Part shown: positions 16,357 through 25,378 of the stretch, piece by piece
Position numbering within the stretch: position 1 is the first letter of the stretch
How the letters are laid out: every line of letters starts with the position of its first letter
Assembly (NCBI GenBank): GCA_965279405.1
Contig: OZ257157.1
Location: 1,798,001-1,862,000 of the forward strand
Reading direction: 5' to 3'
Length of the DNA stretch: 64,000 nucleotides
Source: CBDDIP01 sp965279405
GTDB lineage: Bacteria > Actinomycetota > Acidimicrobiia > Acidimicrobiales > Ilumatobacteraceae
Translations under genes and position numbers: made by a program
Notes under the pieces: generated by a model
What the model saw: only the letters and a program-made list of their open reading frames with translations
What the model was told of the DNA's origin: nothing
Databases searched by the model: none

Positions 16357-16764
16357 TCAGGCCTCGACTTCCACGGCGTCGTCGGCACCATCGGTCTCGA
16401 CCTGATCGACGACCTGGTCGACGGCCTCGACGTTGGCCTCACGGTCGCGGCCACGGCCACCACCGTCGCCGTCGCGCGGCGGACGGCCGGTGCGAGCCTG
16501 CGAGACGCGCTTGGCGTACGGGATCAGGGCCATCTCGCGAGCGTTCTTCACCGCGTTGGCGATGTCACGCTGCTGCTGGACGCTGTTGCCCGTGACCCGA
16601 CGGTTGCGGATCTTGGAGCGGTCGCTGACGAAGCGGGTGAGGAGGTTGACGTCCTTGTAGTCGACGTACTCGACCTTGTCGGTGACAAGGATGCTCGTCT
16701 TCTTCTTGAACTTCTTCGGGTTGGTCTCTTTGGGCGCCCTGGCCCGGTTCTTCTTGCTGGTCAT
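16357..16764 (-). CDS. rpsR: 30S ribosomal protein S18 with acidic C-terminal tail
   Basis: This 135-aa S18 has the core YKDVNLLTRFVSDRSKI, RRVTGNSVQQQ and the end LALIPY-like MALIPYAKRV. The usual zinc-binding Cys residues of C+ S18 proteins are absent (ILVTDKVEYVDY instead), so this is the zinc-independent form. After residue 90 comes a low-complexity extension (RDGDGGGRGRDRE, then Val/Asp/Glu-rich) about 45 residues longer than usual S18. The ATG at 16764 was preferred over a GTG one codon earlier. Confidence 0.95.
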   Translation of the reverse strand: MTSKKNRARAPKETNPKKFKKKTSILVTDKVEYVDYKDVNLLTRFVSDRSKIRNRRVTGNSVQQQRDIANAVKNAREMALIPYAKRVSQARTGRPPRDGDGGGRGRDREANVEAVDQVVDQVETDGADDAVEVEA

Positions 16765-16824
16765 CACTGGGGTCCTTCTCGGAACATCACAATTGGATCG
16801 AACGGATCGACTGGGTCGACGGGA

Positions 16825-17292
16825 TCAGAACGGCTCTTCGTCGCCGTACACGGGATCGGGGTTGCGCGGAGCGCTGCCGCCGCCGCTGCCACCACTGGAG
16901 CTGCCACCGCCGCCGGTGTTGTCCCCGCCGCCGTCGGTGCGAGCGACGCGCTCGATCTCGGCGCGGGCCCAACGCAGGGACGGGCCGATCTCGTCGGCGT
17001 TGACCTCGACCACGCTGCGCTTCTCACCCTGCTGGGTTTCGTAGCTGCGCTGCTCGAGCCGGCCGGTGACGACGATGCGGGTGCCCTTGTTGAGCGACGC
17101 CGCAGCGTTCTCACCGAGCGAGCCCCAGGCGACCACGTTGAAGAACGAGGTCTGCTCCTGCCATTCGCCGTTGACCTGGTAACGGCGGCTGACGGCGAGA
17201 CCGAAGCTGGCCACCCCGCGGCCGCCCTGCGTGAAGCGCAGTTCGGGATCGCGGGTGAGGTTGCCTACGAGGGTGACGGAGTTGTCGGCCAT
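16825..17292 (-). CDS. ssb: Single-stranded DNA-binding protein
   Basis: This 155-aa SSB coats ssDNA in replication and repair. The OB fold runs from SVTLVGNLTRDPELRFT to about residue 105; a Gly/Ser-rich linker follows, and the tip GDEEPF is the protein-interaction tail (usually DDDIPF). AGGAGG is 7 nt before the ATG. The gene is placed between rpsF and rpsR as in most bacteria. Confidence 0.96.
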   Translation of the reverse strand: MADNSVTLVGNLTRDPELRFTQGGRGVASFGLAVSRRYQVNGEWQEQTSFFNVVAWGSLGENAAASLNKGTRIVVTGRLEQRSYETQQGEKRSVVEVNADEIGPSLRWARAEIERVARTDGGGDNTGGGGSSSGGSGGGSAPRNPDPVYGDEEPF

Positions 17293-17323
17293 GGTGTGCC
17301 TCCTGGTGGAGAAGGGCAGCCGG

Positions 17324-17656
17324 TCAGGCTGCCGCGCCGGCCAGACCGCGGCGAGCAGCCTCGGCATCGGGCAAGCGGATGAGCTTGTGGCGGACGATGT
17401 CGTCCGCGATGCGCAGCGTCCGCTCGAACTCGTCGAGCGCGCCACCGGAGGCCAGCAGGTTGAACACGACGTAGTAGCCGTATTCCTTCTTGTTGATCGG
17501 GTAGGCGTACTGGCGACGTCCCCACCAATCCGGCTTGCCGTGGATCGATCCGCCGGCCTTGGTGATGCTGTCGCTCAGCGACTTCACCCAGGCCTGTGCA
17601 GCCGTGTCTTCGAGGTCACCATCGAGGATGACCATCAGTTCGTACGCACGCGTCAT
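17324..17656 (-). CDS. rpsF: 30S ribosomal protein S6
   Basis: This 110-aa S6 pairs with S18 on the small subunit platform. The signature MTRAYELMVILDGDLEDTAA and the RRQYAYPINKKEYGYYVV strand are typical. It is the first gene of the rpsF-ssb-rpsR-rplI cluster. An S6/S18-binding leader motif may lie in the 230 bp upstream, which otherwise hold no gene; I could not confirm it by eye. Confidence 0.96.
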   Translation of the reverse strand: MTRAYELMVILDGDLEDTAAQAWVKSLSDSITKAGGSIHGKPDWWGRRQYAYPINKKEYGYYVVFNLLASGGALDEFERTLRIADDIVRHKLIRLPDAEAARRGLAGAAA

Positions 17657-17887
17657 GCGTGTACTACCTCCCTTCGGACCCGGGGCATCCCCGGGGCCCC
17701 GTGCTGGGGCAGGGCCAATATGACCGGGCGAGTGTACAGGGGCGCTGGCAAGACCATGCGAGGAGCATGACAGAGAGGTGTGACAGGGCAGCCGGGTCGT
17801 GCTCACCTCGTGACCGGCGATGCCAGAGTTCGAGCAGTCCGGATCGACGAGCCTGCAAGCACGGTGCCCGAAAGCTACGTTCGCGCT

Positions 17888-18460
17888 GTGGATCTGCACA
17901 GCTGGATGAACGCCGACCTGGCCAGCCTGCGCGGCAAGCTCTTCGAGGGCGTGGTCAACCGGGTACCGGCCGAGCACTGGAGCACCCCGGTCGACGGCGG
18001 CGGTTCGACGATCAACCACCTCCTCCTGCACCTCGCCCGGCACCAGGACCTGGCGGTCAACACCGCCATCCGCAACAAGGCGCCGCTGTTCGCCGCGCAC
18101 CGCCAATCGCTGGGCCTCGACGACGCGGCCCCGTGGGCGGGCCTGCCCGAGCGCGAGGACCCGAACGTCTCCGGCCACCTCGCCCCTGATCCCCTCCTGA
18201 ACTACGTCACGGCCGTGTTCGCCGCCAGCGCCGAGTGGGTCGAACGAATTGGATCGCTCGCCCTCGACACGGTGCCCGACACCAGCCGGCGGCTGAGCCA
18301 GTTGGCGAACCTGCCCGTCGACGAGCTCGACTGGCTGCACTCGATGTGGAACGACAAGGCCGTGTGGTGGCTGGTGCAGTGGCCCGTCATCGGCCACGGC
18401 CACACCCACGTCGGCGAGGCCACCTCGCTGCGCAACCGCCTCGGCTTCAGCCCGTTCTGA
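17888..18460 (+). CDS. DinB/maleylpyruvate-isomerase-like protein
   Basis: This 190-aa four-helix protein is of the DinB-like metal-binding group. Candidate ligands are His in NHLLLHLARHQD and in VIGHGHTHVGEA. The GTG at 17888 is chosen because TACGTT ends exactly 6 nt upstream, and because the protein then starts at the family-like VDLHSWMNADL. Members of the group transfer thiols or isomerise; its actual role is unknown. The next small gene starts inside its stop codon. Confidence 0.75.
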   Translation: MDLHSWMNADLASLRGKLFEGVVNRVPAEHWSTPVDGGGSTINHLLLHLARHQDLAVNTAIRNKAPLFAAHRQSLGLDDAAPWAGLPEREDPNVSGHLAPDPLLNYVTAVFAASAEWVERIGSLALDTVPDTSRRLSQLANLPVDELDWLHSMWNDKAVWWLVQWPVIGHGHTHVGEATSLRNRLGFSPF

Positions 18461-18651
18461 TGAGCACCCGGACCTGTGAGAGCTGTGGCAGCGACGAGGA
18501 GACGGTGTGGCGCGTGCGCCGCGTCTACGTCACCCCGCCCGACCCGATCTTCCCCGAGATCACCGAGACCCGCGAGACCGTGCTGCCCGAGGTCGAGCAG
18601 TGGTGCTTCGCCTGCCTGGCCAGCTACCCCCACGAACCTGTCGACGACTAG
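18460..18651 (+). CDS. Small zinc-ribbon protein
   Basis: This 63-aa protein has two Cys pairs, CESCGS near the N-terminus and CFACLA near the C-terminus, forming a probable zinc ribbon. The start ATG shares one base with the stop of the DinB-like gene (TGATG), so the two are translationally coupled. Function is unknown; small zinc ribbons often bind nucleic acids or protein partners. Confidence 0.8.
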   Translation: MSTRTCESCGSDEETVWRVRRVYVTPPDPIFPEITETRETVLPEVEQWCFACLASYPHEPVDD

Positions 18652-18663
18652 CCACGACGCCGG

Positions 18664-19077
18664 TCAGGAGGTGGCGCGGGCCTTCGGCTTGCGTCCACCC
18701 ACCGGCAGCACGCGCAGCAGGTGGTGCCACTTGCACGACGTGCACGCCTCGACCACGTAGGCGGTGAGCTCGTCGGTGCGGCCGTCGAGCTTGGCCAGGT
18801 CCTTGGCCGTGCTGACGCAGCGACCGTGCGACGGCAACCGGGGTCCGAACACGTAGGTGACCAGGTGCAGGTGGGGTTCCTGGCAGATCGGGCACTTGTT
18901 GGTGGCGGGTGAACCGACGTTGCGAGCGGCCCGGATGAGCTCGGGGTGGGCGTCGCACACCTGGTCCTGACGGAGCCGGCCGCGGCGGTACTCGTTGATC
19001 AGGTGCTGGCGAGCGAGACGGTGGTCCACCACCGCACCGCCGGAGCCACCACGCAGCGAGCCGACACCGAACGACAT
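18664..19077 (-). CDS. DUF5318 protein
   Basis: This 137-aa protein has Cys/His clusters CDAHPEL, CPICQEPHLH and CTSCKWHHL, suggesting a bound zinc. The pattern matches the actinobacterial DUF5318 family (Rv0049-like), found near rpsF in mycobacteria too, which supports the call. TAGCCT is 8 nt before the ATG on the minus strand. Function is unknown. Confidence 0.8.
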   Translation of the reverse strand: MSFGVGSLRGGSGGAVVDHRLARQHLINEYRRGRLRQDQVCDAHPELIRAARNVGSPATNKCPICQEPHLHLVTYVFGPRLPSHGRCVSTAKDLAKLDGRTDELTAYVVEACTSCKWHHLLRVLPVGGRKPKARATS

Positions 19078-19138
19078 GTGCGGCAAGGCTACAGACGGTC
19101 CGCCACCGCGAGCGCCGCTGCGGCCACACTTGGACGTC

Positions 19139-19720
19139 ATGAGCATCTGGTTCGGCGCCAACGTCGCCGACGACAACGAACTGCGCCTCTGCGGCGACGT
19201 CAACCGCAAGCGCGTCATCGAGCTGGGCATCGCGCCCAACCCCAACGCGGTGGCCTTCGCCCTCGCCGGCGCGAAGGCGATCGTCGTCGACCCGTCGGCC
19301 GAGCGCATCGCTGCGATGCGCGCCGACGCGGAGCGCAACGAGACGCGCGTGGAGTGCCACCTCGGCGATCTCGCCGACCTCGGCTTCGTCACCAGCGCGT
19401 CGGTCGACCTCGTGCTCGCCGCACAGACGATGAGCCCCACCGACGACCTGCCGCGTCTGCTGCGTCAGGTGCACCGCGTCCTCAAGCCGGGCGCCTCGTT
19501 CGTCGTCTCGATGACCCACCCGGTGGCCGCGATGTTCGACCCGGGCGATCCCAACGTGCGCCGCCCCTACGGGCAGCGCGGTGGCATCGCCGAGCTGTAC
19601 ATGGCCTTCGAGCGGTCGAACTTCCGCCTCGACGTGATCCACGAGCTCCCCGACCGCCGCCAGCGCGACCCGCTCGTCCCCAGCGTCCTCCTCCTGCGAG
19701 CGCGCAAGCAAGGCGTGTAG
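19139..19720 (+). CDS. SAM-dependent methyltransferase, class I-like
   Basis: This 193-aa protein has a Rossmann methyltransferase order: RVIELGIAPNPNAVAFAL (an altered GxGxG region), the acidic end of beta-2 in AIVVDPSAERI, HLGDLADLGF, and the post-motif LRQVHRVLKPGASFVVS. The glycine motif is degenerate, so SAM binding is likely but not certain. It is shorter than usual, missing the first helix region. The substrate is unknown. The gene is divergent from the DUF5318 gene. Confidence 0.75.
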   Translation: MSIWFGANVADDNELRLCGDVNRKRVIELGIAPNPNAVAFALAGAKAIVVDPSAERIAAMRADAERNETRVECHLGDLADLGFVTSASVDLVLAAQTMSPTDDLPRLLRQVHRVLKPGASFVVSMTHPVAAMFDPGDPNVRRPYGQRGGIAELYMAFERSNFRLDVIHELPDRRQRDPLVPSVLLLRARKQGV

Positions 19721-19788
19721 CTCGCGGAACGCCCACTCCGGGGACACCGAGTGACGGAATGCGTCGGCGGATGTCCCGAGTCTGCGAT

Positions 19789-22700
19789 TCAGGGCGACGA
19801 GGTGAGGGCGTACTCGGTGGCGATCAGGTCGGCGGGGCGGGGGCGGCCGAACAGGTAGCCCTGTCCGCGGTCGCAGCCGATCTCGCGCAAGCGCGACAGC
19901 TGCAGCGGGGTCTCGACACCTTCGGCGACCACCTGCAGGCCGAGTGAATGACCGAGCTTGACCACGGCCTCGACGATCGTCGTGTCCTCCTGGTCGATGC
20001 CCAGGCCGCTGACGAACGAGCGATCGACCTTGATCGACTCGACCGGGAACCGCTTGAGGTAGGTCAGCGACGAGTACCCGGTGCCGAAGTCGTCGACGGC
20101 CAGGTGCAGGCCGAGGTTGCGCAGCTCGCGCAGCGCCACCGTGGCCTGCTTGACGTCGCTCATGAGGGCCGTCTCGGTGATCTCCAACCACAGCGCGTTG
20201 GCCGGCACGCCGGTCTCGGCGAGTGCGTCGGCCACGGTCTCGTGGAGGTGCTTGCTCATCAGCTGACGCACGCTGACGTTGACCGACATCGACAGCTGCT
20301 CGAAGTGCGGCATCGACTCGCGCCACAGACCGAGCTGCGACAGCGACGAGCGCAGCACACTGGCACCGACCTCGCCGATCAACCCGGTCTCCTCGGCCAT
20401 CGGCAGGAACTGCTCGGGCCCGAGCAGACCGCGATCCGGGTGGCGCCAACGAGCGAGCACCTCGAAGCCGACCAGGTGCCCGTCGACCAGGTTCACGATC
20501 GGTTGGTAGTACGGCATGATCTCGCCGCGCTCCAGGCCACGACGCAGCTCGTTGGTCGTGCGCAACGTGAGCACGCTGGCGTCGTGCGAGCCGGGTGAGA
20601 ACACCTCGACGCAGTCGCGGCCGCGAGCCTTGGCTCGGTACATCGCCGCATCCGCGTCACGCAGCAGCTCGGTGGTGGTGACCCCCGGCCGGTCGGCAAC
20701 GGCGATGCCGATGCTGGCCGTGACGAACAGCTCGGCACCGTCGACCACCAGCGGCAGGGCGATCTCGGCGCGCAGCCGCTCGGCGATCTCGACCGGGCTC
20801 AGGGCCATGCCGATGTCGCGCAGCATGACGATGAACTCGTCGCCGCCGAAGCGCCCGAGCAGATCGCGGTCGCGCACGACGGCGCGCAGCCGCTCGCTCA
20901 TGCCGCGCAGCAACTGATCGCCGACACCGTGGCCGAGGCTGTCGTTGATCACCTTGAAGTTGTCGATGTCGATGAAGAGCACGGCGACCGCGCCGGGCAC
21001 GCTGGTCTCCAGGTGCGAGCCGAGCTGCTCGAGGAAGCGGAAGCGGTTCGGCAGCCGGGTCAGCTCGTCGTGGGTGGCCGCCCACTCCAGCCGCTCCTTG
21101 CTGTGTCGCTGCTCCGTGACGTCCTCGACGTGGGCGATGGCGATCGACCCGCCCTCACCGTCGTCCAGCAAGGACACCCATGTGCGCGCCCACACCACGC
21201 CACCGTCGCGGCGCACGTAGCGCTTCTCCAACCGGAAGGCGTCGACGCCGTCGACCGACTTCGTCGTGAAGCCATCGCTGCGCATCCAGTCGTCGGGGTG
21301 GGTGATCTCCTCGACGGTCAAGCCCTTCAGCTCGTCGATCGTGTACCCGAGCATGTCGGCCAGCGACTGGTTGACGTCGAGCAGTACCGCAGAGTCCGAT
21401 GTCGCCAGGGCCATGCCGGTCGGCGCGCCGTGGAAGGCCATGCGGAACCGCTCGCGAGCACGCTCGAGCTTCACTGCCTCCTGGTTGCGGAAGGTGACGT
21501 CGCGCAGCGCGAGCACGACACGGTTGGGGTCGCGCACCGGGCCGTGCACGTCCGCCTCGAGGACCACCTCGTTGCCGTTCGGGTGGCGGATGGCGAACAC
21601 CGGGTTGACCATCCGGCCGCCCTGGAACAGCTCGACGTAGGAGTCGGCCAGCATCTGGCGGTACTCCTCGGGCACCACCGACACGAACGTCCGCCCGAGC
21701 AACTGGTCCTTGGTGCGCCCGGTGATGTCGAGCGCCCGCGCGTTGGCGTCACGGATGCGACCGGCGCGGTCGAGCACCACCACCGCCGCCGGCAGGTCGT
21801 CGAGCAGGGCGCGCAGCTCCCCCTCGACGACGGTGAGCCGGTCGACGTTGAGCTCCAGCGACCCGGCCAGGTCGGACGCCCGGTACCACGACGCCAGCTG
21901 GTTGGCACAGATCAACAGGCCGGTGATGCCGACGATCACCGCCGAGACGACCGACGCCTTGTGGCTCTGGATGATGTAGCGGAACATCGCCACGGCGATG
22001 GCCACGAGCACGGGAACGTTGACCACGAACAGGTTGAGCTTGCGCCGCCGGCTGGGGCGAACCGCACCGCCACCCTCCAGGCCGGAGGCGACGCCGGCGA
22101 TCACGAACGCCAGCGCGAGGAAGGGGTAGGCAACGAGGTACGAGGCGGCCGAGCGCGGCGGCACGGCGCAGAAGACGATGTCGCCGATGGCCAACGACAC
22201 CGCGCAGAGGAAGAAGGCGACGCGCGTGTGCGAGACGTCGACGAGCAGCATCAGCAGCATCACCGACGCCATCAGGATGTCGGCGAGCGGGAACGACAGG
22301 CTGAGCAGGTGGGTCAGCGCCGACCGCGACCACGTCTCGGTGGCCGGGCGCACGACCAGCTCCCACAAGGTGAACCAGATGGCGACGGCCAACAGCGCCG
22401 ACTCGACGAAGAAGACCATCTTCGTGCTGCGCTCGAACGAACGGGTGTGCACGAACACCGCAGTGATCGCCATCAACGGCCAGGCGAGCAGCCCGACACC
22501 CGCCCAGGAGGGCCACCTGTCGTTGCCGAAGCCGTGGACCTGCACGGTCCAGGCCACCTGGCCGAGGGCCCAACCGGCGGCGCCGATCGAGAGCATCAAC
22601 CACAGCAACTTGGGCTCGCGCCGGTACCGCTGGCCGAGCATCCACGAGGCGACGCCCGCCGCCACGGCGAGCGAGAGATCGCACCACAGGCCCCATCGGC

Positions 22701-22824
22701 GCAGATCGGTGCCGTGGGTCACGAGGTCGACGAGGTAGGTGGCGACCACGAGACTGACGACCACGGCACCGCGTCGGGCACCCGACCGGGGGCCGGGGCG
22801 CCATCTCGTCACCTCTGCGTCCAC
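19789..22824 (-). CDS. Membrane PAS-GGDEF-EAL cyclic-di-GMP protein
   Basis: This 1011-aa signalling protein has eight to ten hydrophobic segments in about residues 20-310, a sensor-like membrane domain. Two PAS-like domains follow (about 335-450 and 455-570, including a PAC-like YVRRDGGVVWARTWV). The GGDEF domain keeps RFGGDEF, so cyclase activity is plausible. The EAL domain has FEVLARW in place of EAL, but keeps NVSVRQL, ITETALM, DDFGTGYSS and KVDRSFV, so phosphodiesterase activity may persist. The protein could make or degrade c-di-GMP in response to a membrane or PAS signal. GTG start; no SD recognised. Confidence 0.92.
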   Translation of the reverse strand: MDAEVTRWRPGPRSGARRGAVVVSLVVATYLVDLVTHGTDLRRWGLWCDLSLAVAAGVASWMLGQRYRREPKLLWLMLSIGAAGWALGQVAWTVQVHGFGNDRWPSWAGVGLLAWPLMAITAVFVHTRSFERSTKMVFFVESALLAVAIWFTLWELVVRPATETWSRSALTHLLSLSFPLADILMASVMLLMLLVDVSHTRVAFFLCAVSLAIGDIVFCAVPPRSAASYLVAYPFLALAFVIAGVASGLEGGGAVRPSRRRKLNLFVVNVPVLVAIAVAMFRYIIQSHKASVVSAVIVGITGLLICANQLASWYRASDLAGSLELNVDRLTVVEGELRALLDDLPAAVVVLDRAGRIRDANARALDITGRTKDQLLGRTFVSVVPEEYRQMLADSYVELFQGGRMVNPVFAIRHPNGNEVVLEADVHGPVRDPNRVVLALRDVTFRNQEAVKLERARERFRMAFHGAPTGMALATSDSAVLLDVNQSLADMLGYTIDELKGLTVEEITHPDDWMRSDGFTTKSVDGVDAFRLEKRYVRRDGGVVWARTWVSLLDDGEGGSIAIAHVEDVTEQRHSKERLEWAATHDELTRLPNRFRFLEQLGSHLETSVPGAVAVLFIDIDNFKVINDSLGHGVGDQLLRGMSERLRAVVRDRDLLGRFGGDEFIVMLRDIGMALSPVEIAERLRAEIALPLVVDGAELFVTASIGIAVADRPGVTTTELLRDADAAMYRAKARGRDCVEVFSPGSHDASVLTLRTTNELRRGLERGEIMPYYQPIVNLVDGHLVGFEVLARWRHPDRGLLGPEQFLPMAEETGLIGEVGASVLRSSLSQLGLWRESMPHFEQLSMSVNVSVRQLMSKHLHETVADALAETGVPANALWLEITETALMSDVKQATVALRELRNLGLHLAVDDFGTGYSSLTYLKRFPVESIKVDRSFVSGLGIDQEDTTIVEAVVKLGHSLGLQVVAEGVETPLQLSRLREIGCDRGQGYLFGRPRPADLIATEYALTSSP

Positions 22825-22890
22825 CTGCCCCTCGCCTTCTGGCCACCGTCGTGCCGTCTGGAACGCGCCCGTCGCGCCGCTCCTGAAGTA

Positions 22891-24315
22891 TCAGCGCAGA
22901 CCGTGATCTTTCCACCACTCCGTGAGCTTTTCGCGAATGTTCTCCTCGCCGAGCAGGCCCTCGTCCAAGCGCACCTCGAGCAAGAAGGCCAGTGCCTTGC
23001 CCACCGCGGGCCCCGGCCCGACGCCGAGCAGCGCCATCACGGCGTTGCCGTCCAGCTCAGGACGGATGGAGGCGAGCTCCTCGTGCGCCTCGAGCTCGGC
23101 GATGCGCACCTCGAGGTCGTCCATCCGCTTGGACAACGTCGCCGCCTTGCGCTCGTTGCGGGTGGTGCAATCGCACCGGGTGAGCACGTTCAGCTCGGCC
23201 AGCAGGGGGCCGGCGTCGCGGACGTAGCGGCGCACCGCGGAGTCCGTCCAGCCCATCTGGTAGGTGTGGAACCGCAGGTGCAGGGCGACGAGCTCGGTGA
23301 CCGCCTCGGTGTCGTGGGTGCTGTAGCGCAGCGCTTCCATCCGCTTGCGGGTCATCCGCGCCCCCACCGCGTCGTGGTGGTGGAAGGTGACGCCCTTGCC
23401 CTTCTGGTAGCCGCGCGTGCGCGGCTTGCCGACGTCGTGGAACAACGCGGCCAGTCGGGTGAGGCGGAAGTCGAACGTCGGATCGCCCTCGGCGTCGAGC
23501 AGCGGCCGCACGTTCTCGACCACCGCCAGGGTGTGGGTGAGCACGTCCTTGTGCCGATGGATCGGGTCCTGCTCGAGGCGCATCGACGGCAGCTCCGGCA
23601 GGAACTCGTCGGCCAGGCCGGTGTCGATGGCGAACCACAGCCCCGGGCTCGGGTGGTCGACGGTGATCAACCGGTCGAGCTCGTCGCGGATCCGTTCGGC
23701 GGAGACGATCTCCAACCGGCCGTGCATCGCCCGCACCGCGGCGACGAGCTCGTCGGTGGGCTGGAACTGGAAGCGGGCGATGAACCGGGCGGCGCGCAGC
23801 ATCCGCAACGGGTCGTCGCCGAAGCTCTCCTCCGGCGACAGCGGCGTGCGCAGGACGCGCATGGCCAGATCGACCGCGCCGTCGAACGGATCGACCAACG
23901 TCGGTGACGGCGACGTGAGCTCCAGCGCCATCGCGTTCACCGTGAAGTCGCGGCGCGACAGGTCGGCCTCGATCCGGTCGGAGAACTCGACGTCTGGCTT
24001 GCGCGAGTCGGCGTGGTAGGCCTCGGCCCGATGGGTGGTGATCTCGTAGATCCGCCCGTCCTTCTTGGCCCCGATCGTGCCGAAGCGCTCGCCCTGGGTC
24101 CAGATCGCATCCGCCCAACCTTCGAGGCAGGCCTTGATGTCGGCAGGGCGCGCATCGGTGGTCGCGTCGTAGTCGTCGAGGAGGTCGCGATCGACGCCCA
24201 GCAACAGGTCGCGCACGGTGCCACCAACGAGGAACAACCGATGGCCGGCCGCGGCGAAGCGCTCCGTCAGCGGGCGAACCTCGTCGAAGACCGGCTGGAA
24301 CCGATCGGGCGTCAC
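22891..24315 (-). CDS. CCA tRNA nucleotidyltransferase
   Basis: This 474-aa polymerase would add CCA to tRNA 3' ends. The head domain has LFLVGGTVRDLLLG, the metal pair in DDYDATTDA, and RRDFTVNAMA. The body has DDPLRMLRAARF, and a C-terminal HD domain carries HDVGKPRTRG and HHHDAVGA. This is the actinobacterial PcnA/CCA-type with HD domain. The GTG start at 24315 overlaps the HDAC stop as GTGA. At least two tRNA genes here lack an encoded CCA and would need it. Confidence 0.93.
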   Translation of the reverse strand: MTPDRFQPVFDEVRPLTERFAAAGHRLFLVGGTVRDLLLGVDRDLLDDYDATTDARPADIKACLEGWADAIWTQGERFGTIGAKKDGRIYEITTHRAEAYHADSRKPDVEFSDRIEADLSRRDFTVNAMALELTSPSPTLVDPFDGAVDLAMRVLRTPLSPEESFGDDPLRMLRAARFIARFQFQPTDELVAAVRAMHGRLEIVSAERIRDELDRLITVDHPSPGLWFAIDTGLADEFLPELPSMRLEQDPIHRHKDVLTHTLAVVENVRPLLDAEGDPTFDFRLTRLAALFHDVGKPRTRGYQKGKGVTFHHHDAVGARMTRKRMEALRYSTHDTEAVTELVALHLRFHTYQMGWTDSAVRRYVRDAGPLLAELNVLTRCDCTTRNERKAATLSKRMDDLEVRIAELEAHEELASIRPELDGNAVMALLGVGPGPAVGKALAFLLEVRLDEGLLGEENIREKLTEWWKDHGLR

Positions 24316-25334
24316 GACCAGCCGCGCTCGCGCCAGAACGCGGCCAGGGCGTCGACGGCTTCCGCCCCGGGCCCGCCCGACGTGGCCGACTCGGACGCCG
24401 GCACGGACGCCGGCAGACCGACCAACGTGCGCAGCACGCCGGCCGAGCAGTCGGCGAGCGCGTCGAGGTCGTAGCCACCCTCCAGCACCGCCAACCGACG
24501 ACCGGCCGGCACCAACGCGAACGCTCGCTGCACCAAGGCCGGGTAGTCGCCGGCGGCCAGTCCGAGATCGGTGATCGGATCGGCGCGGTGCGCGTCGAAC
24601 CCGGCGGAGATGATCACCCACGTCGGAGCGAACCGATCGGCGATCGGCGCGATCACTTCGTCGAAGGCCCGCAGGTAGACGTCGCCGGTCGTGTCCGGCG
24701 GCAGCGGGATGTTGACCGTCGTGCCGTCGGCCGCACCGACACCGGTCTCGTCGTGGCGCCCCGTGCCGGGGTAGAGCGGCCACTGGTGCATGCTGACGAA
24801 CAGGACGCGCGGATCCTCGTAGAACACCGCCTGGGTGCCGTTGCCGTGATGTGCGTCGAAGTCGAAGATCATCACCCGCTCGCCCTGGTCGGCGAGCGCC
24901 GCTGCGGCGACCGCGACGTTGGAGATGATGCAGAAGCCCATCGACTCGACGCGCGTCGCGTGATGACCGGGCGGCCGCACGGCGCAGAACGCAGCGTCGG
25001 CCTCGCCGCGCTGCAGTGCCGCGATGGCGGTCAACCCGGCACCCGCGGCGAGCGACGCGGCACGCCAACTGCCCGGGCTGGCGTACGTGTCGGGGTCGAG
25101 CCGGCCACCACCGGCGGCGCAGATCCCCTCGATCCGATCGAGGTACCAGACCGGGTGCACGCGCTCCAGGTCGAGGCGTGACGCGGCCACCGGTTCCAGC
25201 GGCAGCAGCGCATCGAGGACGTCACCGCTGCGCGCCCCACGCAGCACCGCTTCCAACCGCTCCGGCCGTTCGGGGTGCCGTGGACCGGCCAGGTGCTCCA
25301 GGTACGCGGCGTGGGTGGCGAACAACACGGTCAC
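24312..25334 (-). CDS. Histone-deacetylase-family hydrolase
   Basis: This 340-aa zinc deacetylase is of the HDAC/AcuC/acetylpolyamine amidohydrolase superfamily. Motifs are RPPGHHA (catalytic His pair), FDFDAHHGNG (zinc Asp and His), and AGFDAH (second zinc Asp). GTG 25334 is chosen because TAGCGT lies 7 nt upstream; 26 extra residues upstream are possible. It is coupled to the CCA enzyme by GTGA, which is unusual: in mycobacteria the CCA gene is not paired with an HDAC. The substrate may be acetyl-CoA synthetase, an acetylpolyamine or other. Confidence 0.9.
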   Translation of the reverse strand: MTVLFATHAAYLEHLAGPRHPERPERLEAVLRGARSGDVLDALLPLEPVAASRLDLERVHPVWYLDRIEGICAAGGGRLDPDTYASPGSWRAASLAAGAGLTAIAALQRGEADAAFCAVRPPGHHATRVESMGFCIISNVAVAAAALADQGERVMIFDFDAHHGNGTQAVFYEDPRVLFVSMHQWPLYPGTGRHDETGVGAADGTTVNIPLPPDTTGDVYLRAFDEVIAPIADRFAPTWVIISAGFDAHRADPITDLGLAAGDYPALVQRAFALVPAGRRLAVLEGGYDLDALADCSAGVLRTLVGLPASVPASESATSGGPGAEAVDALAAFWRERGWS

Positions 25335-25341
25335 CGTGACG

Positions 25342-25370
25342 ACGCTAGCGGGACGGCCCGACGCTACCGT
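25342..25370. promoter_or_regulatory. Divergent leaderless promoters of the HDAC and GNAT genes
   Basis: On the minus strand TAGCGT (25342-25347) is 7 nt from GTG 25334. On the plus strand TACCGT (25365-25370) is 8 nt from GTG 25379. The whole divergent control region is under 45 bp, so the two polymerases would compete for space. Confidence 0.5.
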
Positions 25371-25378
25371 CAGGGCTG

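Noticed and set aside
20929..23907. A 992-aa plus-strand frame through the GGDEF-EAL and CCA genes
   Set aside because: Composition (His/Arg/Gln/Glu-rich) is typical of antisense frames in high-GC DNA, and the real genes on the other strand have full domain motifs.
24316..25068. N-terminal extension of the CCA-adding enzyme (total 725 aa)
   Set aside because: The extra part is antisense-like Arg-rich sequence overlapping the HDAC gene; the GTGA-coupled GTG at 24315 gives the normal family length.
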